NCBI GenBank assembly: GCA_009760855.2
Contig: WPIO01000022.1
Span: 5,186,001-5,250,000 of the forward strand
Source of the DNA: Cristatella mucedo
Lineage: Eukaryota; Bryozoa; Phylactolaemata; Cristatellidae
Reading direction: 5' to 3'
DNA: 64,000 bases
This document shows, piece by piece, positions 1-11,823 of the stretch (its first letter is position 1; every line of letters begins with the position of its first letter). Under the pieces are notes generated by a model. It made no database searches and had not been told where the DNA came from. It saw nothing but the letters and a program-made list of their open reading frames with translations. The position numbers were made by a program, and so were the translations under genes.

Positions 1-240
1 CAGCCTAAGCGGCTTTCGGTACGCATTCGGTAGCCAACAGACTTCGTCTCACGCAACAGAGAGAAAGTGGGAAGCATAGCAGAGTCAGGAGAGCAGTTGA
101 GGAATTGAGTAGCATGGAAGTAGTAGCTCAGGACTGCTGAAATGGATGAGCCATAGTCAGCAGCAGGAGAGTAGTTGTCGTTTCGTAAGAATTGTGGAAG
201 CGAGTTCCACAGTTTAGGACCTGCAGAGCTAAAGCTTAAA
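1..240 (-). mobile_element. LINE-B fragment, C-terminal end of the reverse transcriptase ORF
   Basis: Read on the minus strand, this stretch encodes GPKLWNSLPQFLRNDNYS followed by about 30 open codons. The motif (A/G)P-x-LWNSLP-x-x-LR is typical of the C-terminus of CR1/L2-type non-LTR retrotransposon proteins. The DNA aligns by eye along its length with 7905-8140, so this is a dispersed repeat. It runs off the left edge of the window. It differs clearly from LINE-A (for example 11824-12794), so I treat it as a second lineage. Confidence 0.6.
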
Positions 241-1225
241 ATCTATCCCCATGCCTAAGGCTAGTCTTTTAAGTCAAAGCCATTACCACAAGAAGGTCGT
301 ATTAGCATACAGGCAGCTGCTCCGACACGGACGATAGTTATGCAAAGGAAGCATTGTGATCCCCGAGGGGAACGCCTATCGACCAGCAGTTGTGGTAGGG
401 AAGTGGCTCCAAGCTATTGACTGTGATTTTAGGTTGGTGATCTAGGTCAATTACCAGTCCCAGCTGAGGACTAGCTGCAGGCAGTCAGCTTGCCCTGTCC
501 CCTGCACCTTACAGTCTCCGTTGCACGGCCCTGCCTGAACAAATGTACGGAATTACATGCATTCCACAAATTATAGTGCACGTTGTAGAAAGGGTTAACA
601 GGCAGTGTCAGAGAAAGAGATATTCGGCTGGTTTCATGATGAACGCCAGTAATCGGTAGAGAAACCGACCGGATTTCCGACAGATTCAAGAAGAGAAACT
701 CTAGTCATCAAGCTTATCATACTCCTCTCTTGGCCACAAGCATGGCACAGGCCAAGCACGTTTCTATCATCTACGGTTTTGAGCAAAAATTGTTAGTTTT
801 GATGAATGATTTGTATTAATGCTCACCAATTGCAGCTAGCATAAGAGAACACATCGCCTCATCGACACATCAGCGCATACATGTCATGCTGACTGACATT
901 CGACCCTGATGTGCTTACCTGTTTTCTGATGTATCTGACTTGCATGGACTGGCCTCGCGAGACTAATGGACAGCTGTCGCTCCAGAAGGTAAGCAAAGCT
1001 TTCTGCGGGCCCTGGGCACTGATAAGCTATACTGATGTGCAAGCTGGCGCACAGCCCTTGTGCAAATGACTGTGGTTTTGCGTGACTACATGAGTGTAGA
1101 GTCGAGATGGGGTCGCATGAACGTCAGTTGCAATTTCTAATATGAATATGGAAATGCATACGATCTCTTGCAGGCTCACAGAACCATAGCGTATCTCTGA
1201 TAACAAAGTAATGGTTGGCTTATTC
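241..1225. other. No gene seen
   Basis: Mixed-composition sequence with only short chance reading frames. I see no recognisable repeat, RNA gene or protein motif. Confidence 0.5.
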
Positions 1226-1227
1226 AG

Positions 1228-1380
1228 CAACCTCATTTGCCTACCTTCTGAAGATTGTTAGTGGCTTTCACCCTGTTTTCGGCAACCAATAGAGACTTGC
1301 CTGCTGCAGCAAGACTCGAACCGGCGACCTGGGCCATGAAGTGTGAACACCTTACCCTGGTGCTAAAACACTGTGTCTGC
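1228..1380 (-). mobile_element. SINE-A copy, strongly diverged
   Basis: On the minus strand it has a box-B-like GGTTCGAGTCT, the loading-arm remnant before it, and the 3' end motif of the family (CAACCTCATTTG region on the plus strand). It is older than the copies at 40518 and 62891 because many positions differ. Confidence 0.45.
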
Positions 1381-1509
1381 GTTTAGCATTGTAATGCAAC
1401 AGCAGCTATCCTGTGTCGGCACACCTCTTGCTCTTAGTGACGTATACATGCCTATCGCGGAAACCACTGCTCTATAAGTTGAGCTTTGCAGAGTAACAAT
1501 ATCTTTTTG

Positions 1510-1625
1510 ATAATAATGTGTTTACAGCATAAGTAAACAGCCAAGAAAGAGATTCAGTTCTCCGAAGGCATTCTACAAATGTAATATTGTTATTATTATT
1601 GTTACCATTATTATTACTATATCTT
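1510..1625 (+). mobile_element. 3' tail of a LINE-A/SINE-B type element with (ATT)n end
   Basis: The sequence contains AAGAAAGAGATTCAGTTCTC, a tail-hairpin remnant and then TATTGTTATTATTATTG. This is the same order as the LINE-A 3' end at 12720-12794. No head or coding part is visible upstream. Confidence 0.5.
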
Positions 1626-1699
1626 ATTATATTAAGGCTCGGTTCTGCAAGAATTTCCAAGAAGCAACAGGACTGCAACACACCTAAGGTGAGTGTAAT

Positions 1700-4330
1700 T
1701 TTTGGCCTTAGATGAATTTTCTTGAATAATTGCAGTAAGTGACTCACATTGCTACCAGTGCCGAGAAGAGTCTTGTGGTGGCTATACGTATTGTCTGCTT
1801 TGATGATTGCTCACTCTGCAGTCTGCCTCCAACACCAAAAAAGTCGAGTTGTCACACTGCAATGTGTAAATTCGTAGTTGGTCATGCACTTATTAGGGTT
1901 AGACTTGGCCCTGTACATGTTAAATGCCTTCGGCTGGGGCCAGAAGTATAGTGCAGTGATTATATGCTGCACATATTTGCAGATTGTTACTGCATGGATC
2001 CACTAAACACAGATTACAACTCTACAGGTGTAGCAGTTTAAAAGGGTGCATTTTAAAGTGATACCACTAGTTTGGGTTTTGAAGCTAGCAGCTAATAACC
2101 GTGCTTAGCTGTGGTGTTGTTACTATTACATACGATGTAGGTACATCGACCGCGTGCGATTTCGCCTGTGAACTGTGTTGCTACCTGGTGACGACATGCC
2201 ACTACAGAGGAGCTGTAATTCTTACTTCTATTAGCGGCCGACACTGGCCACAGCCGGAAGAGGTGCCCTGAAGACTAAGTCAAGAAATGTCCTGCTTGCT
2301 CTGGCTGAGGATGCAGACATTCTCAGTAGCTCTGCCCATCAGAAGCTTCATGCATTCATGAAACGTCCGAAGAGGGAAAAGTTTGGGTCCATTTGCTTGC
2401 CACGTGAGTCAGCCAGTCTGCTCACGTATGGCTGGCCATGAGTCATCATCATAGCAGCATCTTTAAGGCAAGCCGACCTCCCTAGACGAATCGGGTGTCA
2501 GGCAGTGGTGGGGGTGGCTACATTTTTGTCAAATAGTGATCAGCTTTCCGAACGATGCTCTTCACTGTCTGTGCAGCCGGGCTGTATATGTAGCCGAATC
2601 GGCTTTCAAGGATTCAGATGCAGTTGAGAGCAGCAGCTCTCCGAGGTAATCTGATCGCAGGATTCTGAGCCTATAATTTCGTCTGCCTGCTACAGCTGCA
2701 CCTGCTGTGCTGTAGCAGTGGACCGAGCAGAGCAGGGCATGAGGTGCAGCAGCAGCTCCAGCCGGAGGGCCCCACCACCGCCTCCCCCCCCCCCCCCGCC
2801 CCCCACCGGGCACCGAAAGGCTGGGGGGAGGAGGGCGAGGCAGGATTAACGACAGGTGGTCTAAGGTTGACATTGGTGAACCACCACCACCACCACTACC
2901 TGCGGCTGCTTGCCGGGATGGGACCCGATGCAAGCAAACCCTCGAGTCCTTGAGGATCCAGCGATCGGTGCTGCTGCTGCTGCTGAGAGGACGGCATGCC
3001 TGTGTAAGCAAGCACGGAATATGCTACCGGCTAATGCTTTTCAGTGGTTGCATGTAACCGCAGACAACTGTCTAGGCAATCGTTGTCTAGACAGAGATAC
3101 TTCCCCTAAAGTTAGCTGGTGTGACCCTACGACAGCAACTGATTGCTCGCGTGAGAATATCACCCGGCAGTTCAGGGAAAGGCATGGGGCACGCGGTGCA
3201 GATCCAGCATTTAAATGTGTGTGAAGGCTACATGATGTGCTACACAGTGCTTTTTGCAAATGGCAAAGCCGCAGCTGCAACCCTCATCGATAATGCGTTC
3301 CTGAGGTCGGAATCCAGATTTCTAAAAGAAAAGTAGTTTGCAAAAGCACTCGTTCGAAGGCTAGACAATCAAGCTGCACTAGAAAGTACAACTACAAAAA
3401 AAGTCTGCAAGAGAATAAGGAACCATTTGCATAGGATCTAGCATCACTGCCGTTCATTTTCAAAGCATCCCAGCAGGACTTGGGCATCATCGCCTAAGGC
3501 TAGCTGTTCTATCTGATCGCTTGGAGAGGAAGATTGTGCACAGGTAGCCGGCACCTTTCAGTTGGAGAGAAATATATTTTTTGGGGGATGATGCAGCAGT
3601 TTCCAATGAAAGAGTGATGCAGCAGCTGGGTGGGGAGTGGTGCAGTGCTGGGGTAGGACCGGCAGTCGAACTGCTTTCGCAGGGGAGGGAGAGGCCTCAC
3701 CTCTCCTGGGGTGAAGCATCTCCTTTTGAAGAGCTCGTGTCGAAATTATCGGCACACTTAAGACTGACAGGGTAGAGAGCCGGTGTAGTGTAGCCTCCGA
3801 AGCAAGGAGCAAGTGGAGCCAGCCACTGCCGACCTACGCACGTGTCAGGTTTAAGGTCGCAGGGGGTTGCAGGGGGGGGGAAGGAGAGAGACTGCTTGTT
3901 GGGGGCGGGGCTTCGGGCGTCGTGGGGTTCCCTCGTGGCTCGAGACAAGAGAAGCAAGCAGCTGAGAAGCCGACTCTCGGCAGCCTTGCTTAACTGCTTT
4001 CCCTACTCTTCGGTAGCACCAACTAAGCCAGCTGTACTTGACTTATGATACAGGAACCAGGAGAGACAACCTGCAGCAGAGAGCCACCCAGCCGGCTGGG
4101 TTTCGGGAGTGCTTTGCCTGCTGTCGAATTGAGGCATGCTTTGCACGCGAGATTCGAGCTGGTACCTCCAGCCAGCGCACTTCAAGTTTAGCATAACTTA
4201 TGCATAGATTGGTGTTGTCACCTGCCACCCCAGAGCTCGAGCAACCCGCCGATGCAGGATACACCTTATCCCGGTGGCTGCTCTACCGTCTGAAGATGTT
4301 AGTTTGTATTAGACTTGAATGCCATAAGCC
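1700..4330. other. No gene seen; short homopolymer and triplet runs
   Basis: No reading frame here resembles a known protein. A run of C at about 2786-2802, CCACCA repeats near 2881 and CTG repeats near 2970 produce low-complexity open frames on both strands. A purine-rich G tract lies at about 3870-3885. Confidence 0.5.

Positions 4331-4331
<1 letters not shown>

Positions 4332-4423
<92 letters not shown>
4332..4423. repeat. (CT)n microsatellite, 92 bp, pure
   Basis: Uninterrupted CT dinucleotide run with CT on the plus strand. It creates artificial SLSL and RERE reading frames. Confidence 0.99.
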
Positions 4424-4425
<2 letters not shown>

Positions 4426-4515
4426 CTACCGATGAGGAATATCCTCTGCTCTTTATGTGCCAACGAGCGATCACTAGCTGCATAACAAAACAGGGTTGAA
4501 GAGCTGTCGCTTGCT

Positions 4516-4558
4516 GAGCATCCAAGAAAGGAACTGACTTCCTTTCTCTTGGATGCTC
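4516..4558. repeat. Inverted repeat, 18-bp stem with a 2-nt bulge
   Basis: The left arm GAGCATCCAAGAAAGGAA (4516-4533) pairs with the right arm at 4539-4558, which carries two extra bases (CT). The loop is 5 nt. It could form a hairpin in DNA or RNA, but nothing shows that it is transcribed. Confidence 0.7.
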
Positions 4559-4984
4559 TAAAAGCTTTGGAGCTCCTCGGAGATCTTTCTGCTGTCGAGG
4601 TTCTGTATTGCCTGCCGTGGATTTTTGAACAGCGCAGTTCAGTGGAAAGTGCACTGCCTCCTCCGTCCACACCTGATTGCCAGAGTAGCTGCCAGGGTAG
4701 CTGCAGCAGCTGCAATCCTGGCATCGTCCCAGCACTTGATGAATAGAATAGACCAAGGAGTCCACAAGAGCATGTGCACGAGCTGCTGCCTTGTAGGCGT
4801 CGTCACTAATCGGACCGACGTTTTCGGAATTGAAGGCCCATTCTGCAGTAGCCGTCTGGCTAACGGAATGAAGGCCTCACAGCAAGCAATTTCTCCTAAC
4901 GTAGTGTATATGTCGTTGACTTAGATGTGAATGTATTCTCTTTTTGAGTGTGCGCAAAACGTAGATATTAGCAGAGTAAATTGT

Positions 4985-5130
4985 CTCTTTTATGTAGCAG
5001 CAAAAGAGTCGCCGTGGCTATCGCCCACTTGCAGCAGGTTATAAAGGATTGTCTGCTACAGTACTCGAATCCACGACCTGGGTCGCGAAGTATGAGTACC
5101 TAACACCTGGGTGTTAGCCCAGGGGCATTG
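4985..5130 (-). mobile_element. SINE-A copy
   Basis: On the minus strand it has a tRNA-like head with box B GATTCGAGTAC (a diverged GGTTCGAATCC), a D-arm region duplicated as CCCAGGTGTTAG, and the family body. The same 5' flank pattern recurs at 63106-63155. Confidence 0.55.
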
Positions 5131-5792
5131 CTCGAGCCGTTACCCTCTTTCCAGTTAATAAAGTTTCCAGATAGCTGGTGTCAGCCACATGTGGAACCCT
5201 GGAACAGTACTTTGCCCTCAGCAGAGTCAGCTGCAACAGGAGCATCTCTGCAGAGCTGCCTGGGAAAAAGATGGAAGTGCTATTGCGGCTGAGAAACGAC
5301 CCGATAACATTGGTTGTATTTATGCTGATAGGAAGCCGCGCGGACCAAGGATAATGCTCATTGCACATGGGATGGCATGGGATGTGGGGGCTGCAGCTGG
5401 CGCAAGCAGCAAGAAGGTGGAGTTTTCTGTGATAGGGATCGGATTAAATAGGCGATCACCAACCTCTAATGTCGATCGGCCACACTTTTTGATACGGGCA
5501 GATGAAAGCCAAAGCGATGGCCATAAAACGAGATTTCTGCTGCACTATTCCAGCAAGCTATAGTGCCGGGATAAGTATGCCGAGCAGCATCTTGAGAGTT
5601 ACCCTGCAAGTTTTGCTCTTGCCCAAAGTGCCCAGAGCAGGACAAGTACTGGCTTGCGGTTTGTTAGCGCAAATCGGCAAGTGGAAATCCTACTGCCAGC
5701 ATTTGGAGATCGGTACACGCGGTCCGAGATGCTGTCTGTTACAGGAGCCGGAGCAGCAGCCGGCCACCAGGACGGTCCACCGGAGCCGAGCA

Positions 5793-5812
5793 AGGGCAAA
5801 GGTCAAAGGTCA
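5793..5812 (+). promoter_or_regulatory. Triple DR1 nuclear-receptor half-site array
   Basis: Three hexamers lie in tandem with single-A spacers: AGGGCA, A, AGGTCA, A, AGGTCA. The last two form a perfect DR1. DR1 elements are the known binding sites for RXR/HNF4-type nuclear receptors. Whether this one is used here is inference; no promoter is recognised nearby. Confidence 0.4.
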
Positions 5813-5851
5813 AGTGCGACCATGCCTCGACCTTTGGCTATCAGCCCTCTG

Positions 5852-5891
5852 CTGCCTGCACGTGCTGCTGAGGAGCAGCACGTGCAGGCAG
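5852..5891. repeat. Perfect 18-bp hairpin with GAGG loop
   Basis: The left arm CTGCCTGCACGTGCTGCT (5852-5869) and the right arm (5874-5891) are exact reverse complements, separated by 4 nt. Each arm contains a CACGTG E-box. Confidence 0.9.
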
Positions 5892-6112
5892 GCCCGAGAT
5901 CGCGAACAGGTCTGCAGCAGCAAGCACTTGGGTTGCCGGCTAGGAGCAGCAGGCAAGCCGGCTCTCAAGCAAGGCCCGGGTGCAAGGGCTGCCAGGTTTT
6001 TGTTTTTGGAACGAGCTTGGATGTCGACGACGACCACAGAACCGAGAAGCAGAGAGCAAGCCGACTGAGCACTTAAATGCCTACATCAATCAATAGCGCA
6101 TCTCGTGCTCTT

Positions 6113-6295
<183 letters not shown>

Positions 6296-6359
6296 GCTGC
6301 TGCTCTTTTTCTGCTCTTTGCATCTCACTCCTGCTCCTGCTTCTGCTCCTGCTTCTGGT

Positions 6360-7010
6360 CGTGTGGGGCAGAGGGCTGATTTATCTGATCACTTCTTTCT
6401 CGGTCAATCAGCACCGACATACCCACCGAGATTAGTCTGGAGAGACGGCTCGGCTGCCTGGCACTCGATCCACCATTAGGCCTTGCCTGTCAGCCAATTT
6501 CCATAAAGCTAAAGCGTGGCCGCTTCGTTGCCATTAACAGTCGAAGGGAATAGATTGGCCCTTTACAGAGCTTACTAGCCTGATGGCTAGGGTCTACTTG
6601 TCCCAAGCTTCGAGCGGTTGGCTGTAGACCCGAGCACTTCCGACTGGTTTTTGGACTTCCAGCACTGTGCCGACCTTGTCGGCAGATGAAAGAAAGCGGC
6701 CCTCTAATCACCTCAGCCGCTTGCACCACCAAGATGGACCAGGCTAGCAAGGCAGTAGATTAGTGACTGAGTGGGGTGGAGCAAGGACAGCTTACTCTCT
6801 TGAGTTTCGCTAGATGCAGCTCACTCTTGGCTTGCTATAGACCGCTGGTATTTCCATGGACAATGACCGACCTAAGGATGTACCTGGCTTTGACCTTGCC
6901 ATCGGCAGTCAGTCCTACAATGGCTGACGGGACGTGTCTGTGAAGGACTGCTTAATCGCCTAACAGACCCCCCCCCTGCCGGATCGATTCAAAGGAGGCC
7001 AGGACCAATC
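6360..7010. other. No gene seen
   Basis: No convincing reading frame, RNA gene or repeat copy. A C-run lies at about 6969-6977. Confidence 0.5.
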
Positions 7011-7013
7011 AGT

Positions 7014-7170
7014 TTAGCTGATTTAACAGCCTCATTTGTCTAGCAGCAGTAGAGCCTTAACGGCTATCACAACTGCTTGCAGTTAGAAATGAAGGATCGC
7101 CCATTGCAGGATTGCAACCCGCGACCTGGTTAGTGAAGAGCAAGTACCTTACCTCCTGCTAACTGCTATC
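7014..7170 (-). mobile_element. SINE-A copy, near full length
   Basis: The plus strand opens with the reverse complement of the family's 3' end (TAGCTGATTTAACAGCCTC) and ends in the tRNA-like head (box B region GGATTGCAACCCGCGACC). Moderately diverged. Confidence 0.7.
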
Positions 7171-7890
7171 TCTACAAGTTTGCCGAAGCAAAGCAACCAT
7201 AGAGCAGTTTCAATGCTCGACAAGGCCATCAACCGGATAAAATAAGTTGCAGTGCAAGAGCAGGTCTAGAGAGGCTAGAGCTTCTGCAAGCTGGAAGCCT
7301 CATTCCACTTCTGAGATATGTTTTCCTAGAGCTAACAGGGGCTTGCAGTGCATCCGGTGTTTATTGATAAGCAATCATTCATGTCACTCCATTTCTAGTG
7401 TCCTGTTAACTTGATGGAACGTTCTCTCTCTCAGGCTTACGGCGTTGCCTATTTTCGAAAAATAGGTAAGCTAACATCGTTCACATGGTCAAATTCAGCC
7501 CTTCAAACGAGCCTTTTTCTTGAATGTGACTCTTGCAATTTGTATAAAAACGTGCCATCTGTCACTTGATCCGAATTAGTGACCATTAGAGTGCCATGTC
7601 AAGAGATTTTGTGTGATCCTTCTTGCCAGCACCAAAGCAGAGATGTTAAAATGCTTGCTTGGGGGCCGGTACTGCAGGGGACGTGCCACCGGCCCCATCT
7701 CCCAGGCTACGACTGCAGGTCTGTTTGCTCCGAGGCCACAAGTTAAATCGGTCGATAGCAGCCTTCAGTCTACAGCAAGGCCACTCATTACTGTGCCATT
7801 GCCTGCGTACTACAAAATCCCTCCTCGTTAACTTCCTTTGTATATCTGTCTGTAAGTCCACAAAGCCGCAGAGACTATATGGTGTTTTAT
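7171..7890. other. No gene seen
   Basis: Only short chance frames; no recognised motif. Confidence 0.5.
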
Positions 7891-7894
7891 ATAG

Positions 7895-8290
7895 CCCACT
7901 CAGAGCCTAACCTCTTTCGGTGCCCTTACCAAAGCCATCAGACTTCATCTCACACAACAAAAGGACAGTGAGAAGTATAGCAGAGTCAGACTGGCAGTCG
8001 ATGATGTGAGTAGCATGGAAGTAGCAGCCCAGGAAAGGTTACATCTCAGTCGGCGGCAGGAGTGTAGATGTTGGTGCGTAAGAATTGTGGAAGTGACTTC
8101 CACAGTCTAGGACGTGCAGAGCATAAGTTTCTGTCGCCAACGACCTTCAAACTTTGGAATGGAACAACTAAATCCTTGTCTTTAGAGGACCCCAGGGCAC
8201 TAAAAGGCTGAAACCGGTGCAGCAGTTCAACTAGTTTCGAAGGAGCCAAGCTAGGTTGAGGGGGTGGACCGGCCTTTTGGGTCTGTGTAT
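7895..8290 (-). mobile_element. LINE-B fragment, C-terminal reverse transcriptase region
   Basis: The minus strand encodes VELLHRFQPFSALGSSKDKD, then GDRNLCSARPRLWKSLPQFLR-type sequence. This follows the order of CR1/L2 C-termini: ELL then P-x-R-x-LRSS then GDR-x-F-S then LWNSLP-x-x-LR. Its 3' part is alignable with 1-240. It is truncated at the 5' end and has no intact ORF, so it is a dead copy. Confidence 0.6.
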
Positions 8291-8299
8291 ACATTGTTG

Positions 8300-9785
8300 T
8301 CAATAGTAATTGATCAAGTGGGAACCGTGGCAGCTCCTTCCCTGGCCAGCTCTTCTTCTCTGTGGAATGGTTTTTGTCGACATTCATGATGACGATGATG
8401 ATTACCAGCCTGCTAGGGCAGTAGCTCCTTAAGTGATTTTGCAGTCAACAATCAGAGAAAGGACTGTTCGACAGGTTGCCCTGTGTGCAAGGATTGGAGC
8501 AAAGAGAGGCATACTGGCAGCCAGAGCTTTCCAAATAGTAACGCCGAAACGCTGGGAGACCAGCAGCAGCAGCAGCAGTGACCTGAGTGATTGAGTCTGC
8601 AGGCCGTGCTGCTGTCACCAAACTCAGCGGATCACTTGCGTTAGCCAGTGCGGTGCATGCCTGCTGTAACTCAGCTTGGGCAATGCTCGGCAGACGGTGT
8701 CACAGCATGGTCATTGCATGGTGTTGCATCTGCGAAGTGCAGTGCAGTGCTGCTAATCCTGGGTGCTGCTGACAATGCTTGCAAGATGATGACCATTGGC
8801 AGCAGCAGCCCGGCGGCCTGTGCGATGGAGTGCAAAGCGAGTTGCAGTACAGCTTCTGATAATACGGAAAATATGTAAGCACGGCTTAATCAACAGCCGG
8901 TGTTGCAGGACGTATACGACTTGTCTTTACGTAATGTCTTGAGGGCTGGACCCAGCAGCAGCAGGCAGGAGTAGCAGCAGTTGCAGCCATAGCAGTAGCA
9001 GCAGCAGCACTGGCTGTGCCAAGCAGCTACAATTGACGACTGTTGCAGGCAGTGCACTCTTCAGAGTGGCTGCTTATGAGAGTGCATTGTGTGTGCGCCA
9101 CGATGAAGGCGTGCTGTTTTTCAAAGTCAGTATGGGTTTCTTTGGAGAGTGATAACCCATCACATCAGCTACATCGCCCAGGCTGCTGGGCAAGGCTGGG
9201 CGAGAAAGGACGCGTTATTAGACTAATCAGAGGTCCTCCAAAACCATTGTTACAAAGGAGAATGCGTAACAACAACACAGGGCAGCAATGGATGCTCCCC
9301 CACTAGCTCTCCATCTGCAGTATCATCAAAGCTCGGCAGTTGCTGCTACCGATGCTGCTGACCGCATGAATCATCAGCCGACAGCTTACTGATGTTGCCA
9401 TTGTGCTGGTGCTGCACCCACCCTGCACCCTTCCTCACAGTCGATGAAGGACCACTAGCTGGGGTCATGGACCCATAGAGTGGCTGTGACAGGTGGCTGC
9501 AGTGGTGCTATCTTCTAGTGGACTGCAGTTCAAATGGCTACCGAGAAAAGGGTTTTAGTTACACTGGATTCAAGACCTAATAACCTGATGCCCCTCACGA
9601 TCCAGCCAATGCATTCACTTCTCTCTGCTTCACATTGTTTCTACATGCCAGCAGCAGCCGTTGGACATTACCATGGCCGACCAATAGAAAGTCTGATGAC
9701 AGCAATGGAGGTCTGTCTCCAGCTGGGCAGCTTAGGTCAGTTCGGCCAGATGGACAGTACTAGCTAGGTACATGGGTTTAGTCTC
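8300..9785. other. CAG/CTG-rich stretch, no gene recognised
   Basis: Scattered CAG and CTG runs (8560-8578, 8948-9012, 9340-9360) give Ser-, Ala- or Gln-rich frames on both strands. None resembles a known protein. Confidence 0.5.
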
Positions 9786-9870
9786 TAGAAAATGTAAAGT
9801 GCCTAGAAAGAGATTAAGTTTTTGAGGGCGCTTTATCAAATGCATAATAATAATAATAACTATTATTAGC
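9786..9870 (+). mobile_element. LINE-A 3' tail, 5'-truncated copy
   Basis: AATGTAAAGTGCCTAGAAAG, the AGAGATTAAG hairpin part and GGGCGCTTTATCAAATGC are followed by (ATA)n. It matches the 3' end of the coding LINE-A copy at 12715-12794. Extreme 5' truncation is usual for LINE insertions. Confidence 0.8.
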
Positions 9871-9959
9871 TTTGACTCGGTTTCATGCAGTTGGCAATTG
9901 CATCTTATGCCATCAATCATCTGCTGCTTTGATCTTCAACTGCTCAGTTGCAGCTGTGA

Positions 9960-10110
9960 CGTCAGCAGCAGCAGCCGTGGCATTGGCAGTGATGGTGAAA
10001 ATAGAGCAAACAAGGTTGATTTGCAGCTGTTGCTACCACAAGCAGCAGCCTAACATCAAATCCACGTATAGCAGCAGCAGTAGCAGCAGCAGCAGCAGTA
10101 GCAGCACCAT
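9960..10110. repeat. CAG/TAG trinucleotide-rich region
   Basis: Imperfect AGC triplets at 9966-9980 and a denser array at about 10071-10107. Confidence 0.85.
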
Positions 10111-10362
10111 ATGATCTCAGAATGCAGGGGTTTAGTGAAGGGGACTGGCAGTCTACAGGTCCATTAAGCCTGACAGAAGGGTCTTGTTGCAGGCAATGAA
10201 TTATTGGCTGGTTTGCTGTAGGTCAAAGTTAAGCCCTTCACAAGGTTTAGCACCCCTTACGTGCTCAGCCCCTTAACGAATTTCTTGCTGCTCTGTCTGC
10301 ATGTACTTCTTGCACAAGAATGGGACATTTCTGCTGACTTCCACAAATAAAGTGAAGGTTAG

Positions 10363-10722
10363 CTGATTGAGCAGCCTCATGTACATAGTGGCAGAAGGGC
10401 CTTAACGGCGATCGCCGTTGCTACTTCCATGCTACTCACTTCCTCGACTGCACTCCTGACTCAGCTGTGCTTTCTCACTTTCTCTTTGTTGTAATGATGC
10501 AGTTTATTGGCCAAGACATGCTTGCTGAAAGCTGCTTAGGCATTGAGTGTGCTATAGAAAACTCTTCTTCGTAACACCCACTTAGTCTTAGTGACTTTGT
10601 GGAGGTACAGACAGAGATGTATGACATTACACTATAGCTTGTCAGTGTGCAATAAGAGATTACTCGTTACAGGATTCGCACACATGACATGATTCGTAAA
10701 GTGCGAGCACCTGCTACCCCGG
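10363..10722 (-). mobile_element. SINE-A copy split by about 220 bp of other sequence
   Basis: The reverse complement of the family 3' end and body is at 10363-10425 (GTTAGCTGATTGAGCAGCC, then GGCAGAAGGGCCTTAACGGC). The tRNA-like head is at about 10645-10722 (GGATTCGCACACATGACATG and then GAGCACCTGCTACC). The intervening 10426-10640 does not match SINE-A. Either an insertion split one copy, or two partial copies lie close together. Confidence 0.5.
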
Positions 10723-11044
10723 GGGGGGGAGGGGGCTACTCGGACACATGCACTCCTGACCAAGGCAATGCTTTCTCTCACAATTGCCATTCAGGTTGTT
10801 GGACATCCGAGTTGTCACCTGATTGTTGTTGTTGTTGCTGATTATTTCGAAGAAGCTCATTCCGAATCTTGGTTCAGGCAGGAATATATACCTGTATGCT
10901 GCTCCGCCAGACACTGCCACATGCCTTGACAATGTGGCCTCTTAGCTATCGACCATATCGGCCTAATCGAGCCTATCCTCTATAGCTAGCAGCTTTCTAG
11001 CAGCTTTAATGGCTAGTCATAATCCGAGGTTTCGCTGAAGCTAA

Positions 11045-11083
11045 TGCTGATCCAGCAGCATTATTTGTGCTGCTGGATCAGCA
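11045..11083. repeat. Perfect 16-bp hairpin, 7-nt loop
   Basis: TGCTGATCCAGCAGCA (11045-11060) and its exact reverse complement (11068-11083) are separated by TTATTTG. Confidence 0.9.
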
Positions 11084-11822
11084 ATCTTCGATTGGTGTCA
11101 GTGTGCAGCCAAACAGCACAGAATAGATTGCTGTTGTGGGATTAAATGCCTCAGGGTAGGTTTAGCTTTTTAAAGCTACTTGCTCATGCAGGCCAATTTG
11201 GTTTCTGCTTTTAGTGTAAGTATCATTACTGGATTTTTTTATATAGCCAATCTCTTTGTAGTAACTGCAGCAGCAGAGGTAGCAGCAGAGGGATGGGCTG
11301 AGGTGGTAGCAATGGCAGCACCAGCTCCAGCAGCAAGTAGTGACAACAGACAGTGATCACTGCAGCAGCTACCGAAAGTAAACATTCAGCACAAATGCTG
11401 CATAACAATTAGGTAAGCAAGCAAAACTCGAGAAGGACCGAGTCGCAGCATGAGAGCAGCCATCAGGCAGCAGCACCACCACTGGTAGCAGCTGCAGGCA
11501 GCAACAACAGCAGTAGCTGAAGCAGTAGTTACAGCAGCAGTAGGTGGCAGCATGAGCAGGAGGAGGAGGAGTCTTGGGGCATCTAATTGTGACGAAATTG
11601 CACCTGATCGCCGAAGAGAAATGATAGATTAGTTCAACGTTGAGACGCAGCCGGCACTAAGCCCTGCGCTAGTGGCAGCTCCAATAGTTCTGGTAGGGTT
11701 TACATCCAAACACTCATCGTGTAGATTGTAGCCTTCTCGATTTGACTGCCGCAGGGAGTTTTGCCTTTCTCGAAGCGAGATCGGTGATATTGCTGCTATT
11801 ATGCACTTTTGCACGTCTAATG
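11084..11822. other. No gene seen; CAG-rich patch
   Basis: CAGCAG-rich sequence at about 11260-11580 with no protein-like frame. Confidence 0.5.
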
Positions 11823-11823
11823 C

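Noticed and set aside
5502-6068. 188-codon plus-strand frame
   Set aside because: Low-complexity composition, includes a DNA hairpin, no recognisable domain, competing frames on both strands.
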